Assembly (NCBI GenBank): GCA_029056365.1
Contig: JAIDBM010000129.1
Span: 1 to 30,675 of the forward strand
From: Muribaculaceae bacterium
Lineage (GTDB): Bacteria; Bacteroidota; Bacteroidia; Bacteroidales; Muribaculaceae
DNA length: 30,675 nt
Direction: 5' to 3'
In this document: positions 1 through 7,913 of the stretch, one piece after another
Position numbering within the stretch: position 1 is the stretch's first letter
How the letters are laid out: the number at the start of each line of letters is the position of its first letter
The notes under the pieces: generated by a model
Told to the model about the DNA's origin: nothing
Databases searched by the model: none
The model's input: the letters and a program-made list of their open reading frames with translations, nothing else
Translations under genes and position numbers: made by a program

Positions 1-105
1 TCCCATTCAGACTTCCCCCGCTATAAAATAACAGGCTTTTCGGAAGCACAAGACTTTTTTAAATGAAAGAGCCGTGGCTATAAAGGAGTTTTTTTTTCTG
101 ATTCA

Positions 106-138
106 TTGCATTCAATTGATGAAAATTGACTAACTTTG
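106..138 (+). promoter_or_regulatory. Candidate Bacteroidetes promoter for the kinase-fold gene
   Basis: TAACTTTG at 131-138 matches the Bacteroidetes -7 consensus TAnnTTTG exactly. The only plausible -33 element is TTG at 106-108, which leaves a 22-nt spacer, slightly longer than the usual 19-21. Transcription would begin near 145, about 25 nt before the ATG at 170. This is pattern matching only. Confidence 0.5.
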
Positions 139-169
139 TGAGATATTGTATACAATAAAAATCACAGCT

Positions 170-925
170 ATGAGCGATGACACTCCTAAATGGACCGAGA
201 TAGAGCACCTTCCGGCATGGGACGAGGAATTCTATCATGTATATACAGCGAAGAAGCACGGCAAATGGGTAATGCTTAAAACCCTCCGACCTGAGCTTGC
301 CGACAATGCCGATGCCCGGGCTATGATAGAAAAGGAGTTCGATGTCAGATATAATCTGGCGCATCCGAATATCGTAATGATAAACGATTTCGAGGATGTA
401 CCGGGTCTCGGACGATGCATTATAACCGATGATGTATATGGCGATTCACTGCGCAAGCTAATCGATGAACATAAGCTTACAGCCGACCATATAGAAAAAC
501 TGCGTACATCGCTGGTAAGTGCATTGAAATACATACAGACAAACCACATAGTGCATCATCCGATACGGCCGGAACGCATTATCTTTACCGAGAATATCGG
601 AAATCTCAAACTCATTGACGTAGGCTTCGAGCAGACTCCTGCGCTTACCCCTCAGGATACTGCGGAAGATATATTCAATTACGGAACCATAGTGCTTGAG
701 GCATTGGAAAGCAGCGGGCACAATGATGCCGTGCTTCGTCATGTGGCGGAACGTTGCACAAGTGCCGACCCACGCCGAAGATATAAGGATATAGATTCGC
801 TTCAGCTCGCCATCGACAACCGAAAGTCAAAGCGTCTCTATATCACAGTTATTATTTTTCTTTCCATAATGGTTGCCATACTGGCCTGGTTCTCATCGCC
901 GTATGCTCCAAAACCTCCAATGTGA
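170..925 (+). CDS. Membrane-anchored protein-kinase-fold protein, probable pseudokinase
   Basis: The start is placed at ATG 170, because the longer reading begins at TTG 146, too close to the predicted transcription start. The 251-residue product looks like a compact Ser/Thr kinase domain followed by one transmembrane helix (about 222-241) and a short tail. Seen directly: a beta3-type lysine (VMLKTL, K37), possible alphaC glutamates at 54/56, DVG at 150-152 in place of DFG, and an EDIFNYG segment near 167-172 resembling the alphaF region. The catalytic loop, normally HRDxKPEN, reads HHPIRPER (129-136), so the catalytic Asp is Pro131 and the metal-binding Asn is Arg136. A glycine-rich loop is not recognisable. 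It is therefore probably catalytically dead and may be a scaffold or sensor. The GNAT gene begins 1 nt after its stop, suggesting co-expression. Kinase fold fairly sure; function unknown. Confidence 0.75.
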   Translation: MSDDTPKWTEIEHLPAWDEEFYHVYTAKKHGKWVMLKTLRPELADNADARAMIEKEFDVRYNLAHPNIVMINDFEDVPGLGRCIITDDVYGDSLRKLIDEHKLTADHIEKLRTSLVSALKYIQTNHIVHHPIRPERIIFTENIGNLKLIDVGFEQTPALTPQDTAEDIFNYGTIVLEALESSGHNDAVLRHVAERCTSADPRRRYKDIDSLQLAIDNRKSKRLYITVIIFLSIMVAILAWFSSPYAPKPPM

Positions 926-926
926 A

Positions 927-2057
927 ATGTCAGTAGCAATAAAAAAGATAGCTCCTGTTTCCGAGCAGTTGCGCCAGTACGTGCAGTTTGGAATCGACAT
1001 GTACAAGGGAAACGATTACTATGTGCCGCCATTGATTTTCGATGAGGTGGCCACATTGTCGCCGGATAAGAATCCGGCTTTTGAGCATTGTACGGCCCAG
1101 TCGTTCATGGCATACAGGAACGGATGTCCGGCAGGGCGCATAACCGCTATAATAAACAACGCTGTAAATGAAAAGAACAACGAGCGCACCATGCGTTTCG
1201 GATTTGTTGATTTCATCGACGACGACAAGGTGGTTGACGCCTTGTTCAAGGCGGTCGAGGAATGGGGGCGCAGCCGTGGAATGACAAAAATAGTTGGGCC
1301 GATGGGCTTTACCGATATGGACCATGAAGGAATGCTTACCGAAGGATTCGAGGAAATGGGCACCATGGCCACCATATACAATTATCCCTATTATCCGGAG
1401 CACATGGAACGGATGGGCTACGGAAAGGAAGTCGACTGGGTGGAATACCGCATGACGGTGCCCGATGCCGTTCCTGAGAAATATCAGCGTATAGCCGACA
1501 TTGTTTCGCGCAAATACGGCCTTTCGGTAAAAAAATACACCTCCAGAAAAAAAATAAAAAAAGAATATGGCCATGCCTTGTTTGAACTGATAAACGAGGC
1601 ATATTCCGACCTTTACGGATATTCGCCTCTTACCAGACGCCAGATAGAGTATTATATCGACCAGTATCTCGGGGTAATACGTCTGGAGGATGTGTGCGTG
1701 GTGATTGATGCAAACAAACAGCTTGTGGCGGTGGGCATAAGCATGCCGTCGTTGTCGCAGGCACTGCGGCGTTGCGGCGGAAAACTTTTCCCTACAGGCT
1801 GGTATCATCTGTGGAATGCTATCCGGGGCAAAGTGGATGTCGTTGACCTTCTGCTTGTGGCGGTGAAACCCGAATATCAGAGCAAGGGAGTGAATGCTAT
1901 GATTTTTGCCGACCTGATACCTTCGTATATAAAAAACGGATATAAATACGCCGAGAGCAATCTCGAACTCGAAGGTAACGAAAGCGTGCAGAAGCAGTGG
2001 GAGTATTTCGAACGCCGCCAGCACAGGCGGCGCCGTGCATGGTCGAAAAATCTGTGA
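927..2057 (+). CDS. GNAT-family N-acetyltransferase (YghO-like)
   Basis: The 376-residue protein starts at ATG 927, one base after the upstream stop; a longer frame reaching back to 873 would run inside the kinase gene and is not needed. The sequence has the pattern of a conserved Bacteroidetes/Proteobacteria family annotated as N-acetyltransferase (E. coli YghO-like). It has an N-terminal part with YVPPLIFDE and KNPAFEH motifs, then GRITAIINN and RFGFVDFIDD, a strongly conserved IVGPMGFTDMDHEGML segment (about residues 128-143) followed by YNYPYYPEHM, and a C-terminal GNAT half in which VKPEYQSKGVNA resembles the acetyl-CoA pyrophosphate loop. The substrate is unknown. It sits between the kinase-fold gene and lepB with minimal spacing, consistent with one transcript. 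Confidence 0.8.
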   Translation: MSVAIKKIAPVSEQLRQYVQFGIDMYKGNDYYVPPLIFDEVATLSPDKNPAFEHCTAQSFMAYRNGCPAGRITAIINNAVNEKNNERTMRFGFVDFIDDDKVVDALFKAVEEWGRSRGMTKIVGPMGFTDMDHEGMLTEGFEEMGTMATIYNYPYYPEHMERMGYGKEVDWVEYRMTVPDAVPEKYQRIADIVSRKYGLSVKKYTSRKKIKKEYGHALFELINEAYSDLYGYSPLTRRQIEYYIDQYLGVIRLEDVCVVIDANKQLVAVGISMPSLSQALRRCGGKLFPTGWYHLWNAIRGKVDVVDLLLVAVKPEYQSKGVNAMIFADLIPSYIKNGYKYAESNLELEGNESVQKQWEYFERRQHRRRRAWSKNL

Positions 2058-2059
2058 TT

Positions 2060-3559
2060 ATGAACTCAAAAAATAATATAAACGCTGACGGACAAGCCAA
2101 TGACGGTAGCCGATCAGAACGAAAATCCTTCAAAGAACGTCTGAAAGAAACGCGCACTACACGCTGGATACGTTTCGGAGTAGTGGCGGCTCTGTATACC
2201 GGATGGGTGATATGGATGCAGTCGCCCATATGGTTGCTCGGACTGATATTGCTTTTCGACATATATATAACCGGATACATACCGTTCACATGGTGGAAGC
2301 ACAGCAAGAGCAAGACCACGCGTGCGGTGATGAGCTGGGTCGATGCCATAGTATATGCCCTTGTGCTGGTGTACTTCGTGTTCAATTTTGTGGGGCAGAA
2401 TTATCAGATTCCGTCGTCATCGCTTGAGAAAACACTGCTTACAGGCGATTATCTGTGGGTGAACAAGGTTACATATGGTCCGCGTGTGCCCATGACTCCA
2501 ATACACTTTCCTTTGGTACACAACACATTGCCTGTTGTAAACACTAAAAGCTATCTCGACTGGCCTTCGGCGGAATACCGGCGCCTGAAAGGACTGCGCA
2601 ATGTGGAGAGCGGCGATATAGTAGTGTTCAACTTCCCCGCAGGCGACACAGTGTCGACAAAGCTCGAAAACAGTGCCGAATACTACGACCTGCTTGTGAA
2701 ACACTATGGATGGAAAGAAGTGAACACAAACAAGGATATGTTCGGAGACATCGTTTACCGTCCGGTCGACCGACGTACCAACTTCGTGAAGCGGGCCGTA
2801 GGCTTGCCAGGCGAGCGCATAAAGATAAAAGGCGACACAATATACATCAACGGCAAGAAACAGGCAGTGCCCGAAAATGCCCAGTTCCTGTATTTCGCGC
2901 TTATGAACCGTCCGCTCGATGAAGAACAGTGTCATGAACTCGGCATAGCTCTTGCCGATGTGCAGATGATACCGTCGAACCGTCCGGAATTCCAGTATAC
3001 GGTCGATGCCATGCCGGGAACCGATAAAAACGGCTCATATCTTTATCAGCTGCCTATGACTCAGCAGATGATCGACCGGCTGAGGAGCGAACGGCAGCTT
3101 GTAAGCTGTCTGCGCTGGGACGGAAGCGCCCAGGAATACTATCTGTTTCCGTCAGGCATAGCCGACGCGGAACAATGGACACTGGCCGATTACGGAGGCG
3201 TGGACGGCCTTTTGATTCCGCGCAAGGGCATGACAATAGAGCTTACTCCGCGAAACTGGCTTATATATCAGCGTTGTATACGTAATTACGAAGGACATCC
3301 CGATGCAGCGTTGAAAAACGGCAAGGTATATATCGACGGAAAGCCGGCCGAAACATATACTTTCGCTATGGATTACTATTTCATGATGGGCGACAACCGG
3401 CACATGTCGCAGGACTCGCGCTTCTGGGGTTTTGTGCCGGAGGACCATGTGGTGGGAACACCGGTGTTTGTGCTTGTGTCGTTCGATCCGGAACGCAGCA
3501 TATTCAACGGCGGCCTGCGCTGGAACCGCATACTGCGCGATGCCAATCCCGACAAATAA
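2060..3559 (+). CDS. lepB: Signal peptidase I
   Basis: Membrane-bound serine protease (family S26) that removes signal peptides from secreted proteins on the periplasmic side of the inner membrane. ATG 2060 is two bases after the preceding stop and gives 499 residues. After a basic, hydrophilic N-terminus come hydrophobic segments near 36-53, 56-76 and 92-111. Family boxes are clear: IPSSSLEKTLLTGD (117-130) with catalytic Ser121, NFVKRAVGLPGE (241-252) with general-base Lys244, and MGDNRHMSQDSR (443-454). The usual Met after the catalytic Ser is Leu122. The protein is much longer than E. coli LepB (324 aa), with extra sequence between Ser and Lys boxes and between Lys and GDN boxes, as in many Bacteroidetes homologues. 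Identification is secure. Confidence 0.95.
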   Translation: MNSKNNINADGQANDGSRSERKSFKERLKETRTTRWIRFGVVAALYTGWVIWMQSPIWLLGLILLFDIYITGYIPFTWWKHSKSKTTRAVMSWVDAIVYALVLVYFVFNFVGQNYQIPSSSLEKTLLTGDYLWVNKVTYGPRVPMTPIHFPLVHNTLPVVNTKSYLDWPSAEYRRLKGLRNVESGDIVVFNFPAGDTVSTKLENSAEYYDLLVKHYGWKEVNTNKDMFGDIVYRPVDRRTNFVKRAVGLPGERIKIKGDTIYINGKKQAVPENAQFLYFALMNRPLDEEQCHELGIALADVQMIPSNRPEFQYTVDAMPGTDKNGSYLYQLPMTQQMIDRLRSERQLVSCLRWDGSAQEYYLFPSGIADAEQWTLADYGGVDGLLIPRKGMTIELTPRNWLIYQRCIRNYEGHPDAALKNGKVYIDGKPAETYTFAMDYYFMMGDNRHMSQDSRFWGFVPEDHVVGTPVFVLVSFDPERSIFNGGLRWNRILRDANPDK

Positions 3560-3602
3560 GAACCGGCTCTAAAAAGATATAAAGAAACAACATAGAATTG
3601 AA

Positions 3603-4880
3603 ATGAATATACTTCTGCTCGGCTCGGGCGGCCGTGAATCAGCCCTTGCTTGGAAACTGTCTCAAAGTCCGCGTTGCAACAATCTTTACATAGCTCCGGG
3701 AAACGGAGGTACAGGTGCTTATGGCACTAATGTGAAACTTTCTCCGCTCGATTTCGATGCCATACGGGCGTTTGTAGCCGATAAATCAATCGATATGATA
3801 GTGGTTGGCAATGAAGACCCGCTTGTAGCCGGAATATATGATTATTTCGAGGCCGATCCGGTGCTTGTTGTAGGCCCGTCGAAAGCCGGAGCGGCCCTGG
3901 AGGGAAGCAAGGATTTTGCCAAACGTTTCATGCAGAGACACGGAATTCCTACCGCAGCCTACAGAAGTTTTACAGCCGAGACTGTGGAGGATGGATGTGA
4001 ATTCCTTTCTACGCTGAAGGCGCCTTATGTGCTCAAGGCCGATGGTCTGGCTGCCGGCAAGGGAGTACTGATTATAAACGATATAGACGAAGCACGCAGT
4101 TCGCTCAGAGAAATGCTCGGAGGAATGTTCGGCAAGTCTTCGGCTACGGTTGTCATAGAGGAATTCCTTTCAGGCATAGAATGTTCGGTGTTTGTGCTAA
4201 CCGATGGAAACGGTTCGTACCGTATTTTGCCTGTGGCCAAGGACTACAAGCGAATTGGCGAGGGCGATACCGGTCTGAACACCGGAGGTATGGGAGCTGT
4301 GAGCCCTGTGCCATTTGCCGATGCTGAATTCATGCGTAAGGTAGAGGAACGTATTATCAAACCTACAGTCGACGGATTAAAGGCCGACGGCATTGTGTAT
4401 CGCGGATTTATTTTCCTCGGACTCATAAATGTAGGCGGAGAACCCATGGTAATTGAGTACAATGTGCGCATGGGCGACCCTGAGACAGAAGTGGTGATGC
4501 CGCGTCTGGCATCTGATCTTGTTGATCTTGTCGAGGCAGCAGCCAAGGGCAATCTTGGCTCAGTTCCCGCCGAGCACGACCCGCGTCCGGCGGTTACAGT
4601 AATGGCAGTGTCGGAAGGCTACCCGGGGTCATATCCCAAGGGGCGTCTGATAGAAGGCAATCTGTTGCCGGAGGGCAGCATAGTGTTCCATGCCGGAACC
4701 GCATTGGACGAAGCCGGACGTCTTGTGACATCCGGAGGCCGCGTGCTTGCGGTGACTTCGCTTGCCGACACCATAGAGGGCGCTCGCGAAAAATCATACA
4801 AGGCCCTTGAAAAGATAACATTCCAGGGTTTGTATCGCAGAGGCGATATAGGACTCGACATTCTTGAAATGATGAAATAG
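3603..4880 (+). CDS. purD: Phosphoribosylamine-glycine ligase (GAR synthetase)
   Basis: Cytoplasmic ATP-grasp enzyme that joins glycine to 5-phosphoribosylamine, the second step of de novo purine synthesis. The 425-residue length matches the family. Seen directly: N-terminal MNILLLGSGGRESALAWKL with the glycine-rich loop, the PGNGGT motif, an ATP-grasp core with KADGLAAGKGV (about residues 144-154) and EEFLSGIECS, the NTGGMGAVSP segment, and EYNVRMGDPETE near 284-295 with metal/ATP-binding acids. The start ATG 3603 is unambiguous. It lies 43 nt after lepB and 11 nt before the next membrane-protein gene, and no clear promoter or terminator was seen in either gap, so it may be transcribed with lepB. 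Identification is secure. Confidence 0.96.
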   Translation: MNILLLGSGGRESALAWKLSQSPRCNNLYIAPGNGGTGAYGTNVKLSPLDFDAIRAFVADKSIDMIVVGNEDPLVAGIYDYFEADPVLVVGPSKAGAALEGSKDFAKRFMQRHGIPTAAYRSFTAETVEDGCEFLSTLKAPYVLKADGLAAGKGVLIINDIDEARSSLREMLGGMFGKSSATVVIEEFLSGIECSVFVLTDGNGSYRILPVAKDYKRIGEGDTGLNTGGMGAVSPVPFADAEFMRKVEERIIKPTVDGLKADGIVYRGFIFLGLINVGGEPMVIEYNVRMGDPETEVVMPRLASDLVDLVEAAAKGNLGSVPAEHDPRPAVTVMAVSEGYPGSYPKGRLIEGNLLPEGSIVFHAGTALDEAGRLVTSGGRVLAVTSLADTIEGAREKSYKALEKITFQGLYRRGDIGLDILEMMK

Positions 4881-4891
4881 CATATACCGGC

Positions 4892-5875
4892 TTGTTGGCG
4901 ATAACAAAATACCTGCATTCGCGTTTCAACGCCGCAGTGGCTCTGCTTGTTATGCTTGTCGGAGCCTGGATGGCCTATAGCCGCGCCGAATTGCTTTCAG
5001 TGGCCGGAGACAAGGGATTTGCCTTGCCTTCGGCCATAGAATGGTTTGAATGGAACCATACTCTGAGTTTCATGGCAAACATGGCCGCGAACATGTTTGT
5101 GGTCGGGATGATGATATGGCTCAACCGCAGATACAGTTTCATAAAGGCCCTGACTCTTATATATGTAAGTTTCTATGTCTTCATGCAACTGTCCACTCCG
5201 GTGCTGCTTGCCCAGTTTTATACCGGCACCGCGCTGTGTGTAATACTTCTGTTCTGTACATGCATTCTGTTCGATTGTTTCGCACAGCGCACACCAGCCT
5301 CCATGCGTAAAGTGTTCATTGTGTTCTTTATGCTTTCGGCAGGTATTGCCACACAATATGTGTATGCCGGATATATGGCGGTGTTCATGATAGGGTGCAT
5401 ACAGATGCGTATATTGTCGTTCCGTACCTTTCTGGCAGCCGGAATAGGAATAGCCACACCCTGGTGTATCATGATAGGTTCCGGCCTTGTACAGCCTGCT
5501 GAGCTTCACTGGCCGTCGTTCGTAAGCATATTTTCGGCCATAGATGTAGCCGAGGCTATGGCTTTGCTTGTGACTGTGCTTTTTACCGTGCTCCTTCTAT
5601 TTGCCGGCATGACACTTACATTCTTCAAGGTGCTTACATATAATGCCCGCAGGCGTTCGTTCAACGGATTCCTCACGGTGCTGTCGGTGTTCACGGTGGT
5701 GGCCATGGCGGTCGATTACTCCAATATGGTAACTTACATTCCCACACTGAATGTATGCGCCGCTTTTTCGGCAGGTCATTTGTTTGCCGTACATAACACA
5801 GAAAAATCATATATAGCCATTTTATCGTTATATATCGTATACTTAGCTCTTTTCGCATGGAAAATCGTACTCTGA
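4892..5875 (+). CDS. Polytopic inner-membrane protein of unknown function
   Basis: No family was recognised with confidence. The reading starts best at TTG 4892 (or the next TTG at 4895), because upstream in-frame codons hit a stop at 4865-4867 and the first in-frame ATG would cut into the first hydrophobic segment. The 327-residue product is very hydrophobic, with about eight or nine predicted transmembrane segments separated by short loops, several with positive charges (for example NRRYS, QRTPASMRK, NARRRS) that would face the cytoplasm. No catalytic or transporter motif stands out. The 3' end overlaps the pdxB start by 19 nt, which indicates translational coupling with pdxB. A transporter or an assembly factor are both possible; nothing visible decides. 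Confidence 0.75.
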   Translation: MLAITKYLHSRFNAAVALLVMLVGAWMAYSRAELLSVAGDKGFALPSAIEWFEWNHTLSFMANMAANMFVVGMMIWLNRRYSFIKALTLIYVSFYVFMQLSTPVLLAQFYTGTALCVILLFCTCILFDCFAQRTPASMRKVFIVFFMLSAGIATQYVYAGYMAVFMIGCIQMRILSFRTFLAAGIGIATPWCIMIGSGLVQPAELHWPSFVSIFSAIDVAEAMALLVTVLFTVLLLFAGMTLTFFKVLTYNARRRSFNGFLTVLSVFTVVAMAVDYSNMVTYIPTLNVCAAFSAGHLFAVHNTEKSYIAILSLYIVYLALFAWKIVL

Positions 5876-6888
5876 ATATAATCATAGAGCGTCATGTGCC
5901 GTTTCTGGCCGGTCTGCTTGAGCCTTATGCCAATGTCCGCTATCTCGATTCTTCGGAGATAGATGTGGAAAAGATGCGTCCGACCGATGCTCTCATAACA
6001 CGTACACGCACAAAGTGCGACCGTGAACTGCTTGAATTGTCGCGGTGCAGTTTCATAGGCACCGCCACTATAGGCACCGACCATATCGATACCGAATATT
6101 GCGCCGGCCGCCATATAGCGGTTGTAAACGCGCCCGGCTGTAATGCTCCGGCAGTGGCGCAGTATGTGATGTCGTCGGTGGTGCATATGGCAAACCGCCC
6201 GCTGTCGCAGTATACTATCGGCATAGTGGGTGTGGGGCATGTAGGTTCGATTATAGAAAAATGGGCGAAGGCACTGGATATGAAGGTGCTGCTGTGTGAT
6301 CCTCCGCGTGAGCGGGCCGAGGGAGGCGACCAATGGTGTTCTCTCGACCAGATTGCACGCGAGTGCGACATAATAACATTCCACACACCTCTTGTACGCA
6401 ATGGCGAAGACGCCACTTTCCATATGGCCGATGCATCTTTCTTCGACAAACTGCATCGGGCGCCGGTAATCATCAACAGTGCCAGAGGTGCCGTTGTGGA
6501 TACCCCGGCCTTAGTTGAGGCGCTTGACTGCGGCAAAGTTTCCAAGGCTGTGATAGACTGCTGGGAAGGCGAGCCGTCAATCGACAGAGATCTTCTCCAG
6601 AGAGCCGCCATTGCCACACCGCATATAGCCGGTTATTCACACGAAGGAAAGGTGAGGGCATCGCAGATGGTGCTCGACGCGCTCACAAATTTCTTTACAC
6701 TGCCACGTATATCGCTGGGTATGAATGTGAATATGAAAGTGCCTTCAAGTGTGAGGATACTCGATCTGGTGCAGTCGTATAATCCTGTGGCCGATACGGT
6801 GGCGCTGAAGAATAATCCTGAATGTTTCGAACAGTTGCGCGACGGATATAAATACCGTTCGGAGGTAAAAGGCGGAAAAATAGACTGA
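5857..6888 (+). CDS. pdxB: Erythronate-4-phosphate dehydrogenase
   Basis: NAD-dependent D-2-hydroxyacid dehydrogenase family enzyme that oxidises 4-phospho-D-erythronate in the DXP-independent-entry branch of pyridoxal phosphate (vitamin B6) synthesis; cytoplasmic. The 343-residue protein shows the PdxB-specific N-terminal TATIGTDHID and NAPGCNAPAVAQYV motifs, the Rossmann dinucleotide fingerprint GIVGVGHVGS (about 122-131), and the catalytic triad context: Arg in NSARGAVVD, Glu in DCWEGEPS and His in TPHIAGYS. A C-terminal region beyond the catalytic domain is present, as in PdxB dimerisation domains, though shorter than in E. coli. It begins inside the upstream membrane-protein gene and its stop shares one base with the following lipoprotein start (TGATG). 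Identification is secure. Confidence 0.93.
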   Translation: MENRTLNIIIERHVPFLAGLLEPYANVRYLDSSEIDVEKMRPTDALITRTRTKCDRELLELSRCSFIGTATIGTDHIDTEYCAGRHIAVVNAPGCNAPAVAQYVMSSVVHMANRPLSQYTIGIVGVGHVGSIIEKWAKALDMKVLLCDPPRERAEGGDQWCSLDQIARECDIITFHTPLVRNGEDATFHMADASFFDKLHRAPVIINSARGAVVDTPALVEALDCGKVSKAVIDCWEGEPSIDRDLLQRAAIATPHIAGYSHEGKVRASQMVLDALTNFFTLPRISLGMNVNMKVPSSVRILDLVQSYNPVADTVALKNNPECFEQLRDGYKYRSEVKGGKID

Positions 6889-7901
6889 TGAACAGGTTTT
6901 CCTACATACTGGCGGCTTTGATGTCGCTTTGCCTGTTTTGTGCCTGCGGCGACGATGACCATTTCAAGGTATCCGGAACAATCGAAGGGAATCCTACTTT
7001 CAACATGCGCTTCCACTATTATGGCGATGAGTCGCTTCATACCGGCATAACCGCATCGCGCGAGGGCAAGTTTATGTTCACAGGCTCCTCACGCGAACCT
7101 GTGATGGTGGAGATTTATGATAACGACTACCATGTGATGGGACGCTTTTATGCCCGCAACGGCGATGATATAAAATGTGTGCTCAATCAGCATAATCCGT
7201 ATATGTCGAAAATCGAAGGCAATGACGTAAACCGCCGTCTGTCTGAATTCTCGAATGCCAATGCGGCGGTGCTGTTGCGTCCGGGTGCCGATGCCAACCG
7301 GATTATCGCCGGATACATAAAATCAAACCCCGCCGACATTGTGTCGGCTATGTTGCTTGTGGGCAGTTTCGATGCATCGTCCGATATGGCGCTGGCCGAT
7401 TCATTGCTTCATTTGCTCGAACCCGGTGCCAGGCCGGCGAATTTCATCGACAATTACGAGTTTCTTATGAATCGTGTGTCGTCTGCAGAAGCCTCGCAGC
7501 CTGTTTTGCCGGTAACATTCGTCGATGCCGTAGATTCGATTCGTACGTTCAATCCACGCCATAACCACGTGAGTATTATTGTTTTAAGCGATAGTCGTAG
7601 CGGTCGGTCAGATTCTATTCTGCCCGAGTTGAAAATAATATACGGAAAGTATGATAAAAAGAAACTTGCCGTGCTCGATTTTTCAGTCGATACTGATACC
7701 GCGACCTGGAAGCAGAGCATCAGAAGCGACAGCGCCGGATGGATTCAGGGCTGGGCTGCCGGATCGCTTGCCGCCCCGGCTATAAGCCGTCTTGGAGCTC
7801 GCAGAATACCATACTTTATAGTAGCTGATTCCGCCGGAAAGCAGATATACCGTGGAGTATCGCTTGGCAAGGCTATAAGTACAGCTGAGTCGAACCTCTA
7901 A
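6888..7901 (+). CDS. DUF4369-like lipoprotein with a thioredoxin-like C-terminus
   Basis: The 337-residue protein begins with a lipoprotein signal ending in LFCAC (lipid-anchored Cys20), followed by GDDDH, an acidic run like the surface-export signal of Bacteroidetes lipoproteins. Residues about 25-110 have the repeated glycine/beta pattern of DUF4369 (FKVSGTIEGN, then REGKFMFTG). The C-terminal part (about 225-330) contains VSIIVLSDSRSGRSDSILPELK and RRIPYFIVADSAGKQIYRG, resembling a TlpA/AhpC-type thioredoxin fold with the cis-Pro position (IPYF). The CxxC active-site cysteines are absent, so it is unlikely to be a redox enzyme. It lies between pdxB (1-nt overlap) and comM (12-nt gap). Its biological role is unknown; family assignment is moderate. 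Confidence 0.7.
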   Translation: MNRFSYILAALMSLCLFCACGDDDHFKVSGTIEGNPTFNMRFHYYGDESLHTGITASREGKFMFTGSSREPVMVEIYDNDYHVMGRFYARNGDDIKCVLNQHNPYMSKIEGNDVNRRLSEFSNANAAVLLRPGADANRIIAGYIKSNPADIVSAMLLVGSFDASSDMALADSLLHLLEPGARPANFIDNYEFLMNRVSSAEASQPVLPVTFVDAVDSIRTFNPRHNHVSIIVLSDSRSGRSDSILPELKIIYGKYDKKKLAVLDFSVDTDTATWKQSIRSDSAGWIQGWAAGSLAAPAISRLGARRIPYFIVADSAGKQIYRGVSLGKAISTAESNL

Positions 7902-7913
7902 AAATAGAATCGA

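Noticed and set aside
930..2024. 364-aa open frame on the minus strand opposite the GNAT gene
   Set aside because: It is the antisense shadow of a clearly conserved protein; its translation is rich in His, Cys and Tyr with no recognisable domain.
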